The notes under the pieces are model-generated. The model searched no databases, was not told the DNA's origin, and saw nothing but the letters and a program-made list of their open reading frames with translations. The position numbers were made by a program, and so were the translations under genes. A stretch of 52,719 nt of DNA from an uncultured Lentisphaerota bacterium (GTDB taxonomy: Bacteria; Verrucomicrobiota; Lentisphaeria; Oligosphaerales; CAITYL01): the NCBI GenBank assembly GCA_903896595.1, contig CAITYL010000026.1, positions 1-52,719 on the forward strand, given 5' to 3'. Of this stretch, positions 1-8,249 are shown in pieces; the first letter of the stretch is position 1; the number at the start of each line of letters is the position of its first letter.

Positions 1-10
1 GCACCGGCAA

Positions 11-82
11 CCGCGCTGCCGCCGAGGACGGAAGAGGACGGTACTCACCAAACCGGAGGACATTGAGGACTTGGAGGACGCG
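11..82. repeat. GAGGAC short-word repeat cluster
   Basis: The word GAGGAC recurs at short irregular intervals (GAGGACGG, AGAGGACGG, GGAGGACATT, GAGGACTTG, GAGGACG). The same word is found inverted at 38.6 kb and 44.3 kb. I see no gene in bases 1-418, which hold this cluster and the 59-bp hairpin repeats that follow. Confidence 0.6.
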
Positions 83-250
83 GCGGCACCCCTCTTTTGG
101 GACGGGCCCCAAGCATCCGGAATTTGCTCTCGCCAAGATCGCCAAGAAACCAGCCGCATGGCCGTGGATTTCCTCTGCGTTCTTGGCGCGCTTGGCGAGA
201 GAATATACGGCAACGTTTTTCAGTGCCTGCGCACTATGGAACGTCTCTCC

Positions 251-392
251 ACAGGCACGATTGCCTGTGCCACGTTCCTTCAGCACCAGGGCGTTGCGGA
301 ACGCCGCGCACAGGCAGGATTGCCTGTGTCACGTTCCTTCGGCACCAGGGCGTTGCGGAACGCCGCGCACAGGCAGGATTGCCTGTGTCACG
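251..392. repeat. 59-bp tandem repeat carrying CAGGCA hairpins
   Basis: The self-complementary segment ACAGGCAnGATTGCCTGT occurs at 251-268, 310-327 and 369-386, a regular 59-bp period. The 41 bases between hairpins are nearly identical where repeated. The array sits just beyond the gpmI stop codon, so gpmI transcripts would run into these hairpins. A related hairpin follows the fabD stop at 7009-7026. Confidence 0.8.
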
Positions 393-418
393 CTTTGGCG
401 GAAATGCCGGTGTCACGT

Positions 419-2071
419 TCAGGACTGGCGCATCACCAGCACGCTGGGGTCGTAGTCCTGGGGGGCCTGGTAACCGAGCAGGTTCAGGCAGGTGGCGGCC
501 ACGCTGCTGATGCCGAGCCCGGCGCGCAGCTCCGGGGCGTAGTCGCCGGCGTACTTCGGGTCGTAGATGATGCACGGCACGGGGTTGAGCGAGTGGGCGG
601 TCTTGACCTTGAGGATGCCGTTCTCGGTCAGCACGGAACCGTCTTTCTTATGCTCGTACATGTCGTCGGCATTGCCATGGTCGGCAGTGATGACCATGGT
701 GCCGCCGGCCTTCTCCACGGCGGCCTTGAGGCGGCCGAGGCACAGGTCCACGGTCTCGACGGCGATCTGCGCCGCCTGGTAGACGCCGGTGTGACCGACC
801 ATGTCGCCGTTGGGAAAGTTGAGGCGGATGAAGTCGTACTTGCCGGCGGCGATGGCGGTCAGGATATAATCGGTGATCTCGGCCGCTTTCATCCATGGGC
901 GCTGTTCGAACGGCAGGCGGTCGGAGGGGATTTCCACATAATCCTCCAAGGTCTCGCTGATCTTGCCGGACTTGTTGCCGTTGTAGAAATAGGTGACGTG
1001 CCCGAACTTCTGGGTCTCGCTGATGGCCAGGCTATGCACCCCGGCGGCGCAGAGGAACTCGCCCATGGTGCGGTCAATGACCGGCGGCGAGACCAGATAG
1101 CGCTTCGGCACGTGCAGGTCGCCGTCGTACTCCATCATGCCGGCGTAACAGACCTGGGGCCGGTGGCCGCGGTCGAACTTGTCGAACACGTCTTCCTCAA
1201 AGGCGGCGGTGATCTCGATGGCGCGGTCGCCGCGGAAATTGAAGTAACAGACCGAATCCCCATCGACAATGGGGCCGACCGGCTGGCCGTGCTCGGCGAT
1301 GACGAAGGCGCCCAAGTCCTGATCGATGGCCTTGGTCTCGCGGCGCAGGGTTTCAATGGCCTCATGGGCGGAGGCGAACTGCCGGCCCTCGGCCAGCACA
1401 TGGGTTTTCCAGCCGCGCTCGACCATGCTCCAGTCCGCCCCGTAGCGGTCCATGGTGATGAACATGCGGCCGCCGCCGGAGGCGATCCGAGCGTCAAACC
1501 CGTTGGTGTTCAGTTCCTTAAGGAAAGTTTCAAAGGGGTCCACGTATTGCAGGGCGGAGGTTTCGCCGACATCGCGGCCGTCCAGCAGGATGTGCACGCG
1601 CACCTTCTTGACCCCGTCCTGTTTCGCCCGGACGATCATCGCCTTGAGGTGGTCGATATGGCTGTGCACATTGCCGTCGGAGAACAGGCCGATAAAGTGC
1701 AGCGTCGAGCCATTTTTGACCGCGTTGCCGGACAGTTCCTGCCAGGCATGCCCCTGGAACATGGCCCCGGTTTCGAGGGCGGCGCAGACCAGCTTGGCGC
1801 CCTGCTCAAAGACCCGGCCGGCGCCAATAGCGTTGTGGCCAACCTCGGAATTGCCCATGTCGGCGTCACTGGGCAGGCCGACGGCGGTGCCGTGGGCCTT
1901 GAGTTTGGTGTTGGGACAGTGCGCGGTCAGCCAGTCCAGGTTCGGCTTCAGGGCGGAACGCACCGCGTCGCCCTCGGCGTACTTGCCGTAGCCCACGCCG
2001 TCCATGATCACCAGCACCAGCGGCCCGGGACGCTTGGCGAAGCCGGCCAGTTTTGCCAACGGTTCCAACAT
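419..2071 (-). CDS. gpmI: 2,3-bisphosphoglycerate-independent phosphoglycerate mutase
   Basis: Interconverts 3-phosphoglycerate and 2-phosphoglycerate in cytosolic glycolysis and gluconeogenesis. The alkaline-phosphatase-like fold is visible from the metal-site start VLVIMDGVGYG (Asp24), the catalytic serine in DMGNSEVGHN (Ser75), IASGGGRM, NFPNGDMVGHTG and the metal-binding ITADHGNADDM near the C-terminus. At 550 residues, with GLPSDADMGNSEVGHNAIGAGR and an AKLV segment, it resembles the plant/trypanosomatid branch more than the roughly 510-residue bacterial type; that subgroup call is from memory of the family. The ATG start is preceded by GAGGGAG. It is divergent from serA, which consumes the same substrate. 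The 3' side carries three CAGGCA hairpins that could end transcription. Confidence 0.96.
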   Translation of the reverse strand: MLEPLAKLAGFAKRPGPLVLVIMDGVGYGKYAEGDAVRSALKPNLDWLTAHCPNTKLKAHGTAVGLPSDADMGNSEVGHNAIGAGRVFEQGAKLVCAALETGAMFQGHAWQELSGNAVKNGSTLHFIGLFSDGNVHSHIDHLKAMIVRAKQDGVKKVRVHILLDGRDVGETSALQYVDPFETFLKELNTNGFDARIASGGGRMFITMDRYGADWSMVERGWKTHVLAEGRQFASAHEAIETLRRETKAIDQDLGAFVIAEHGQPVGPIVDGDSVCYFNFRGDRAIEITAAFEEDVFDKFDRGHRPQVCYAGMMEYDGDLHVPKRYLVSPPVIDRTMGEFLCAAGVHSLAISETQKFGHVTYFYNGNKSGKISETLEDYVEIPSDRLPFEQRPWMKAAEITDYILTAIAAGKYDFIRLNFPNGDMVGHTGVYQAAQIAVETVDLCLGRLKAAVEKAGGTMVITADHGNADDMYEHKKDGSVLTENGILKVKTAHSLNPVPCIIYDPKYAGDYAPELRAGLGISSVAATCLNLLGYQAPQDYDPSVLVMRQS

Positions 2072-2127
2072 CGTATGATCTCCCTCAACGTATGTTACGA
2101 GTGAATTCTACACACCAAACGCAGATC

Positions 2128-2231
2128 ATTTCACCACAGAGGGCACAGAGAACACAGAGGAAAACATAAAAGCCGACTCAGTCCTTCAACACAACTCTCG
2201 TGTTGTATCTCTGTGCTCTCTGTGGTGAAAT
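2128..2231. repeat. CACAGAG-word inverted repeat
   Basis: The left arm 2128-2150 and right arm 2209-2231 are complementary at 22 of 23 positions, built from the words CCACAGAGG and CACAGAG. The loop is about 58 bases. The same inverted word pair recurs at 25524-25632. It lies in the 443-bp divergent space between gpmI and serA, which contains no gene. Confidence 0.75.
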
Positions 2232-2402
2232 CCATGGTGTTCCAGCAGCGCCGGGTGGAAGGTTGTCGAACCGCCGACCCTCCCGCCGCTCAGGAAGGGG
2301 CATAATGTATCCCCTGGCGCGGCAAAACCGCATGGGTTTGGCGCGCCGGACTTGCCCGCTTACATTCCCAGCGTCCCTGATTCTACATTTGTTAGCTTGA
2401 AA

Positions 2403-2472
2403 ATCGTTGTCGTTCTCGTGCTCGTTATCATGATCGAATCGAGTACGATGGACGACAACGATAACGACAACG
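2403..2472. repeat. CGTTGTCGTT-word imperfect inverted repeat
   Basis: CGTTGTCGTTCTCGTGCTCG around 2405-2424 faces GACGACAACGATAACGACAA around 2451-2470, giving an imperfect hairpin made of repeated CGTTGTC/GACAACG words. It ends about 40 bases before the serA start, so it may lie in the serA leader. Function unknown. Confidence 0.55.
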
Positions 2473-2514
2473 GGCACACGAATTCGGGAATGTAACAAAG
2501 CGGGAGGCGCACTC

Positions 2515-4092
2515 ATGAAACACGTTCTCATCCCCACCAAGCTGGAAAAAGTCGCCAAGGAACTCTTGACGGCCAAAGGCTTTACCGTCAACCAGGACGC
2601 CGATGCCCCCTTGGCCGACTTGGCCAAGAAATACCCGGACACCGAGGCGCTGATCGTGCGCAGCGAGAAGGTCACCCCGGCGGTCATGGACGCCCTGCCC
2701 AAACTCAAGGTGGTCATCCGGGCCGGCGCCGGTTATGACAACATCGACACCAAGTATGCCCGGAAACGCGGCATTGACGTCATGAATACCCCCGGCGCCA
2801 ACGCCAACGGCGTGGCCGAGGAAGTGATTGCCATGGTGCTGGCTCATTACCGCCACATCCTCGCCGCCGACGCCACCACCCGCCAGGGGCTGTGGGAAAA
2901 GAAGAATTACATGGGGCGCGAACTCGCGCAGAAAACCATCGGCATCGTCGGTCTGGGCAACATCGGCCGGCTGGTGGCCAAGCGTCTGGAAGGGTTCGAA
3001 GTCAAAGTGCTCGGCTATGATCCCGTGATCTCCGAGGCCCGCGCCAAGGACATGGGCGCCGAACTGTGCACGCTCGAAAAGATTTTCAGTGAAGCCGACA
3101 TCATCACCCTGCACGTGCCGGCCACGCCCGAGACCAAGGGCATGGTCAATGCCGCCCTGCTCAAGCTGGCCAAGCCCGGCGTGGTGATCGTTAACTGCGC
3201 CCGCGCCGAGATCGTCAACGAGGCCGATCTGCGCGCCCTGAAGGCGGAGAAAAAGATCGGCTTCCTCAATGACGTCTATCCCGAGGACGCCGCCGGCCCG
3301 AAAAGCGTGACCGATATCGCCGACCTCATGTTGCCGCACTTGGGCGCCAGCACGCACGAGGCCAACTGGACGGCCGCCAAGCGTTCCGCCGAGCAGCTCA
3401 CCGCCTATGTCGAGCGTGGCGTCACCACCTACGTGGTCAACAAAGGGGTGCCGGACGGGCTGGATGAGAAATTCCAGCAACTCGCCTACCACATCGCCTG
3501 TGTCGGCAAGAGCCTGCTGGGGCCCGGCGCCCCGGTGACGCGCATCGAGTGCAGCTTTTATGGCAACCTCCACCAGTTCGGCAAATGGTTCCTCTCGCCG
3601 GTGGTCGCCGCCATCGCCCCGGATTTCGACCGCACCGAAGCGCCCGAGGCCGCCACCGCCTACCTCTCCAGCAAGGGGATCACCGCCGAGATCCGCGAGG
3701 TGAATGAGAACAAAAAGTATGGCAACTCGATGACCATTGATTTCGTCGGCGGCGCCGGTGGCAAACTCCAGCAGGTCAGCATCCGCGGCACCATTGCCGA
3801 GGACAACTTGATGATCTCGCGCATCAACGACTTCGACAAGCTCTATTTCATGCCGGAAGGCCACAGTCTGATGGTCACCTACCAGGACCGGCCGGGCGTG
3901 CTGGCCAAAATCACCGCCGCCGTGGCGGCGGCCAACATCAACATCGACGACATCCGCTCGCCCCACGACCTCAAGGGTGAAATGTCCCTGGCGGTGCTCA
4001 AGACCAACCAGGCTGTGCCGGCTGCGGTCTTGGAGCGCATCCGCCGGGAACTGGAGCCCGGCGACAGCGTCGCCGCCTTGTCGGTGGTCTGA
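2515..4092 (+). CDS. serA: D-3-phosphoglycerate dehydrogenase
   Basis: Oxidises 3-phosphoglycerate to 3-phosphohydroxypyruvate with NAD+, the first step of serine synthesis. At 525 residues it is the long SerA form: N-terminal substrate domain, NAD-binding Rossmann motif GIVGLGNIGRLVAKR (about residues 142-156), the catalytic arginine segment NCARAEIVNE, the DVYPED segment, the catalytic histidine in LPHLGASTHEA, an intervening domain, and a C-terminal ACT domain (VTYQDRPGVLAKITAAVAAANINID) that in relatives binds serine for feedback control. The start is supported by GGGAGG about seven bases upstream of ATG. A 32-bp inverted repeat begins nine bases after the stop and probably ends the transcript. 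Confidence 0.97.
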   Translation: MKHVLIPTKLEKVAKELLTAKGFTVNQDADAPLADLAKKYPDTEALIVRSEKVTPAVMDALPKLKVVIRAGAGYDNIDTKYARKRGIDVMNTPGANANGVAEEVIAMVLAHYRHILAADATTRQGLWEKKNYMGRELAQKTIGIVGLGNIGRLVAKRLEGFEVKVLGYDPVISEARAKDMGAELCTLEKIFSEADIITLHVPATPETKGMVNAALLKLAKPGVVIVNCARAEIVNEADLRALKAEKKIGFLNDVYPEDAAGPKSVTDIADLMLPHLGASTHEANWTAAKRSAEQLTAYVERGVTTYVVNKGVPDGLDEKFQQLAYHIACVGKSLLGPGAPVTRIECSFYGNLHQFGKWFLSPVVAAIAPDFDRTEAPEAATAYLSSKGITAEIREVNENKKYGNSMTIDFVGGAGGKLQQVSIRGTIAEDNLMISRINDFDKLYFMPEGHSLMVTYQDRPGVLAKITAAVAAANINIDDIRSPHDLKGEMSLAVLKTNQAVPAAVLERIRRELEPGDSVAALSVV

Positions 4093-4100
4093 ATAATGCG

Positions 4101-4230
4101 AACGTCCAACATTCAACACTCAACATTCAACGTCCAAGTAAGATTGTCCTCGGTTGAAACGCGGGAAACGAATGACCGGCGTCCCGGTTTTACTTCTGCG
4201 TTGAATGTTCGATGTTGAATGTTGGACGTT
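4101..4230. repeat. 32-bp inverted repeat after serA (CAACATTCAA words)
   Basis: Arms 4101-4132 and 4199-4230 match at about 30 of 32 positions and are built from the repeated word AACATTCAA. The loop is 66 bases. It starts nine bases after the serA stop. It could act as a terminator or form a cruciform, though there is no clear U-tract. Confidence 0.75.
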
Positions 4231-4303
4231 TTGGTTTCCGGCCAGCGCGCCGGCGACCGACCAGAGCCTCTGCCCCTAAGCCGCCACATCAAGTCCTTCC
4301 GCC

Positions 4304-6889
4304 ATGAACCACCCATCCGCCATCCCGCAAGCAGGTTCCGCCCCGTGGTGCCGCCGGGCCGTGGTGCTGGCGCTGGCGCTGGTGGTGGCGTGGGCGGCCA
4401 CCGCCGGCCTGGCGGCGGCCGACGACCCGTTTGCCGCTTATCTGGACCGGGACAAGGGCCGGCGCGCCGAAGCCGATGCCCTGTATGACGTCGCAGTGCG
4501 CTTCTTCCGCGACTACCGCGACGCCAGCCAGTACCAGGAGCCAGCCTTTTCCGATGCCACCGTGCTGCTGGTCCGCGCCGAACTGCGCCGGGGCCGCACC
4601 GCCGCCGCCAGCGAAGCCTTGCGTTACCACGCTGAACACGCCAACCCTGCGGCAATCACCGGTTATTATGCCGACGCCCTGGCGTATTGGACCGCCGCCA
4701 CCCGGATCACGGCCGGTGACTGGGCCGCCGCTGAAGTCGCCTTGCGCCCCCTGGTGGCCCCCGACCGCACCCCCGAATTCCGCGAACTGGCCCTGGAAGC
4801 CCTCGGCGTTCTCTGCCTGCGCCAAGGCAAATGGACAGACGCGGAAGCCGCCTATAACGCCATTCTCCGCGACTTTCCCGCCGCCGCCCATTTCCGCGCC
4901 CGCCTCGGCCTGGTTCAGGTCGCCCTAGCCGCCGGCGACACGACCCGGGCTCGCCAACTCCTGGACACCTTGGAACGGGAGACCCCACCCAGTCCCGGCA
5001 CCACCGCCCGTCTCGGCCTGGCCCGGGTCTGCCTGCTGCTGACCGAAAACCAGGTCACGGCCGCCTGGACGGCCTATCAGGTCCTGGTCGCCCAAACCCC
5101 GCCCAGCCCCGGCCAGGACGCCTTCTTTACCGCCTTCCAACTCGCCGAAGCGCTCGCCGCCCGAGATCGCAAGTCCGAGGCGGCCGGCCTGTTCCAAAGT
5201 GCCATCGAACTCGCCGACTGCGACATGGACCGCATCCGCGCCCGCCTGCGCCACGCCGAATTGCTGATCGAGCTCAAACGCGTGGACGCCGCCATCGCCG
5301 CTCTCGAAACCTTTCGCAAAGAATTCCCGGATGTCCAGATGTATGCCGTGGACATCCAATTGGCCGACCTGCTCCGTACCGTCAACAACCCGCTCACCGC
5401 CAGCGAATATTATCAATTGGTGGCGGAAAACCCCGCCGCCCCTGTCGAGCTTCGCTTCCGCGCCGCCTTCAGCCGCGGCGCCGCATTAAACGAAGCCGGC
5501 CAGCCGGCCAACGCCAGCGTCGCATTTTCCCGGGCCGCCAAACTCGCCCCCACCCCGGAGCAACAGGCCGAAGCGCTCTTCCTCGCCGCCGATGCCGCGT
5601 TCCGCCAGGGCAACTTCAATAGCGCCGCCCTGCTTTTCCAAAACGTCGCCGACGCCTTTCCCACGGCCAGATGGGCCGAGTCCGCGCGGTTCCAGCAGGG
5701 GGTCTGCCGGTCCAAAGACCGCCAGTACGCCTCCGCCGCCCTCATTTTTCGCCAGTTTCTCGACACCTTTCCCGCCAGTTCGCTGGCACCCCAGGCCGCC
5801 ATTGAGCGCGCCGTCGCCTTGCGCGAGGCCGGCGACACCGCCACCGCCCTGGCCGAGCTCGACGCCTTTGTTCGCCGCCAGCCTGCCAACCCGCTGGCGC
5901 CCCAGGCCCTGCTGGAAGCTTACTACGCGGCGTTCGCCGACGGCAATGCGTCCGCCGCCATGACCGCCCTCAGCCGGCTGATGCAAAATTACCCCGATTC
6001 CCCCCTCGTCCCCCGCGCCCGTTATCTGCGCGCCCATCTCCAGTTCCTGCTGCTCAACACCGTCGAAGCCATCGCCGATGCGGAACGTTTCCTCCAAGAT
6101 TATCCCACCCTGCCGCTGGCCGCTGATGTCCGGCTGTGGCTGGCCGACGCCTGCCTTAACCAGGGGGATCCGGAGCGCGCCGAACAACACTACCTGCGCA
6201 TGGTCGCCGATTTTCCTTCCAGCCCCCTGGCGCCACGGGCCATGCTGGACGCCGCCCGGATCCGCTTCAACCGCCAGGACTACACGGGGGCGCTCGCCCT
6301 CCTGGAACAGATTAATGCCACGGCCCCCGCCCCGGCGCCGGCCGTGCGCGCCCAAGCCGGTATCCTGCGCGGCGACATCCTCGCCGCCCAAGGCAAGCTG
6401 GCCGAGGCCGCCACCGCCTTCGCTGCCGCCGCCCGCGCCGCCCCCGCCACCCCAGAAGCCGCCGCCGCCACCGGCCGGCAGGCCGACACCCTCCTCGCGC
6501 TCGGCACCACGGACCCCGAACGCCTGGAAGAAGCACGCCTCCTCTATGCCGGCCTCCTGCACAACCCCGCCCTGCCGTCCGGCAACCGCGACGCCACCCG
6601 CTACCGCCTCGCCAAAGTCCTGGAACGGCAAAAGAACAACCCGGACGCCCTCAAGGAATATCTCGACATCGTCTACAGTTACGACCTTGACCTCCAGGCC
6701 AACCGGGTCCGCGACTGGTATTACCTCGCCCGCGCCGGCTTCGACGCCGCCAATCTCCTGGTCGGCGCCGAACGCTATCTTGAGGCCGGCCGCCTTTACG
6801 ACCGCCTGGCCGCCGCCGGCCTGCCCACTTCGGCCGAAGCCGCCGCCAAAGCCCGCGAACTCCGCGCCGCCCACAACCTCGACAAGTAG
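4304..6889 (+). CDS. Exported tetratricopeptide-repeat protein
   Basis: An 861-residue protein with a long N-terminal signal peptide: a basic start, a hydrophobic run VVLALALVVAWAATAGLA, then an Ala-rich cleavage region before DDPFAAYL. The rest is almost entirely TPR-like helical hairpins of about 34 residues, such as ALEALGVLCLRQGKWTDAEAAYNAIL, AEALFLAADAAFRQGNFNSAALLFQNV and ADVRLWLADACLNQGDPERAEQHYLRMV. The pattern FPxSxLAPxA between helices is typical of the YbgF/BamD-type periplasmic TPR family. I infer a periplasmic scaffolding role; no enzymatic motif is visible. The ATG at 4304 gives the best signal peptide. No operon partner is apparent, as it is flanked by repeat-rich gaps. Confidence 0.85.
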   Translation: MNHPSAIPQAGSAPWCRRAVVLALALVVAWAATAGLAAADDPFAAYLDRDKGRRAEADALYDVAVRFFRDYRDASQYQEPAFSDATVLLVRAELRRGRTAAASEALRYHAEHANPAAITGYYADALAYWTAATRITAGDWAAAEVALRPLVAPDRTPEFRELALEALGVLCLRQGKWTDAEAAYNAILRDFPAAAHFRARLGLVQVALAAGDTTRARQLLDTLERETPPSPGTTARLGLARVCLLLTENQVTAAWTAYQVLVAQTPPSPGQDAFFTAFQLAEALAARDRKSEAAGLFQSAIELADCDMDRIRARLRHAELLIELKRVDAAIAALETFRKEFPDVQMYAVDIQLADLLRTVNNPLTASEYYQLVAENPAAPVELRFRAAFSRGAALNEAGQPANASVAFSRAAKLAPTPEQQAEALFLAADAAFRQGNFNSAALLFQNVADAFPTARWAESARFQQGVCRSKDRQYASAALIFRQFLDTFPASSLAPQAAIERAVALREAGDTATALAELDAFVRRQPANPLAPQALLEAYYAAFADGNASAAMTALSRLMQNYPDSPLVPRARYLRAHLQFLLLNTVEAIADAERFLQDYPTLPLAADVRLWLADACLNQGDPERAEQHYLRMVADFPSSPLAPRAMLDAARIRFNRQDYTGALALLEQINATAPAPAPAVRAQAGILRGDILAAQGKLAEAATAFAAAARAAPATPEAAAATGRQADTLLALGTTDPERLEEARLLYAGLLHNPALPSGNRDATRYRLAKVLERQKNNPDALKEYLDIVYSYDLDLQANRVRDWYYLARAGFDAANLLVGAERYLEAGRLYDRLAAAGLPTSAEAAAKARELRAAHNLDK

Positions 6890-6892
6890 CGC

Positions 6893-6945
6893 GCGTGATG
6901 TGTGATGTGTGATGCGTGATGCGTGATGCGTGAGGCGTAAAAGCC
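6893..6945. repeat. GTGATGC stuttering direct repeat
   Basis: The word GTGATGYGTGATG repeats about six times in 40 bases directly after the TPR-gene stop at 6889, ending in GTGAGGCGTAAAAG. It belongs to the same style of short-word intergenic repeats seen elsewhere in the window. Confidence 0.6.
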
Positions 6946-7008
6946 GGCACATGCGAAATGCCTGCGCCCCTTAACCAATGGGGACAGACAGACGGTTCCA
7001 AGCGTGGG

Positions 7009-7026
7009 GCAGGCATTGTTGCCTGC
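7009..7026. repeat. CAGGCA-type hairpin after fabD
   Basis: GCAGGCATTGTTGCCTGC is a perfect 7-bp stem with a 4-base loop, 29 bases beyond the fabD stop on the minus strand. It matches the hairpins in the 59-bp array next to gpmI, so it appears to be a dispersed family. Confidence 0.65.
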
Positions 7027-7054
7027 TCAGGGACACGCCGCAACGCCGTTGCGT

Positions 7055-7987
7055 TTAGGCCCAACGCGGGTCGGCGAGCAACTTGTCGAGATCGGCCTGG
7101 CTGCCGACATTGAACACCGGCACGGTCTTGTCGATGCGCTTCATGAAGCCGGCCAGGACCTGACCGGGGCCGAACTCAATGACGGCATCGGCGCCGAGGG
7201 CCAGGATGGTCCGCACACAGCTCTCCCAGCGGACGCTGCCGGTGATCTGGGCCGCCAGGTTGGCGCGGATCGCCGCGGCGTCCGTCACCAGCGTGCCCGT
7301 CACATTCTGGGCCACCGGACAGGCCGGGGCGTGAATGGTCGCCCCGGCCAGCACGGCGCCGAACGCCGTGGCAGCGGGCGCCATCAGCCGGGAATGAAAA
7401 GCGCCATCCACGGTCAGCGGAATCACCCGGCTGACCCCGGCGGCCTTGAGGGCGTCAATGGCCTGGGCCACGCCGTCCTTGGTGCCGCTGATGACGATCT
7501 GTCCCGGACAGTTGAAATTGGCCACGTCAATGCCGGCTTCGGCGCAGATTTTGGCCACCAGATCGGGGTCGCCGTTAAGCACGGCGGCCATGGTTCCGGC
7601 CGAGGCGCGGCAGGCGGCATCCATCAATTTGCCCCGTTCCGCCACCAAGCGCACCGCGGTGTCCGCGTCCATGGCCCCGGCGGCCACCAGGGCGGCGTAT
7701 TCGCCCAGGCTCAGGCCGGCACAGGCCACGGGCGTGAGCGGCCGCTTGGCCAGGAACGCCGCCAAACAGGCCAGGCTGGTCACGGTGATCGCCGGCTGGC
7801 AGTTGCTGCTGGCCGTAAGCGTCTCAAGCGGGCCGGTGAAGCAAATTTCGGAGATGGCACGGCCCAACGCGGCATCGGCGTTGGCGAAGACCGCCCGGGC
7901 GCCGGCGTCAGCCGCCGCCAAATCCTGGCCCATTCCCACCGTCTGGGCACCCTGCCCGGCAAACAAAAAAACTACGCGTTGAAACAT
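7055..7987 (-). CDS. fabD: Malonyl-CoA:ACP transacylase
   Basis: Transfers malonyl groups from CoA to acyl carrier protein, feeding type II fatty acid synthesis. The sequence begins FLFAGQGAQTVGMG and has the nucleophile elbow GLSLGEYAAL (GxSxG), the GTMAAVL segment, the VDGAFHSRLM histidine motif and the FGPGQVL C-terminal motif, all characteristic of FabD. The ATG at 7987 gives 310 residues, the usual length, and is preceded by AAGGAG; an upstream in-frame start at 8032 lacks such support. It is the last gene of the coaD-yceD-rpmF-plsX-fabH-fabD run, separated from fabH by 262 bases containing two palindromes, so it may also have its own promoter. Confidence 0.95.
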   Translation of the reverse strand: MFQRVVFLFAGQGAQTVGMGQDLAAADAGARAVFANADAALGRAISEICFTGPLETLTASSNCQPAITVTSLACLAAFLAKRPLTPVACAGLSLGEYAALVAAGAMDADTAVRLVAERGKLMDAACRASAGTMAAVLNGDPDLVAKICAEAGIDVANFNCPGQIVISGTKDGVAQAIDALKAAGVSRVIPLTVDGAFHSRLMAPAATAFGAVLAGATIHAPACPVAQNVTGTLVTDAAAIRANLAAQITGSVRWESCVRTILALGADAVIEFGPGQVLAGFMKRIDKTVPVFNVGSQADLDKLLADPRWA

Positions 7988-8071
7988 CGTATTGCACTCC
8001 TTGTGAACCGGTTGACAGTAGCGGCTATTCAAGTTCCCTGTGGTCAGGATTCGGGATTCAAGCGGATTGAG

Positions 8072-8186
8072 TTCGGAGTTCCGCCTTCAGGCGGTGCTTG
8101 GGAGTGACGGTGTAACCGACACCCAATACAGTATTAAAGCGGTGTCGAGCCACCGCACTCTAGGGATTCCGGCCGCGGCCGGAATC
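8072..8186. repeat. Two palindromes in the fabH-fabD spacer
   Basis: CCGCCTTCAGGCGG (8081-8094) forms a tight hairpin. A 22-bp perfect palindrome, GATTCCGGCC followed by its reverse complement GGCCGGAATC with CG at the centre, spans 8165-8186. The first hairpin and its flank GTTCGGAGTT recur in inverse orientation at 12832-12852, before the giant protein gene. Both lie inside an otherwise compact operon, where they could attenuate or process the transcript. Confidence 0.65.
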
Positions 8187-8249
8187 GGTCAACTCAATTT
8201 CCATGGAGGAATGAATCCCGAACGCTGAACACTACCTCCATCGAACCGC

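Noticed and set aside
251..392. Possible CRISPR array in the 59-bp tandem repeats
   Set aside because: Fewer than three units, the inter-hairpin segments are near identical rather than unique spacers, and no cas gene is near.
71..2104. A 677-codon plus-strand frame over gpmI
   Set aside because: Shadow of gpmI, whose catalytic motifs are all intact on the minus strand.
2428..4119. A 563-codon minus-strand frame over serA
   Set aside because: Shadow of serA; the composition is typical of an antisense frame and no family is recognisable.
5486..6952. A 488-codon minus-strand frame over the TPR gene
   Set aside because: Gly/Val/Ala-rich antisense shadow, while the plus strand shows a signal peptide and TPR periodicity.
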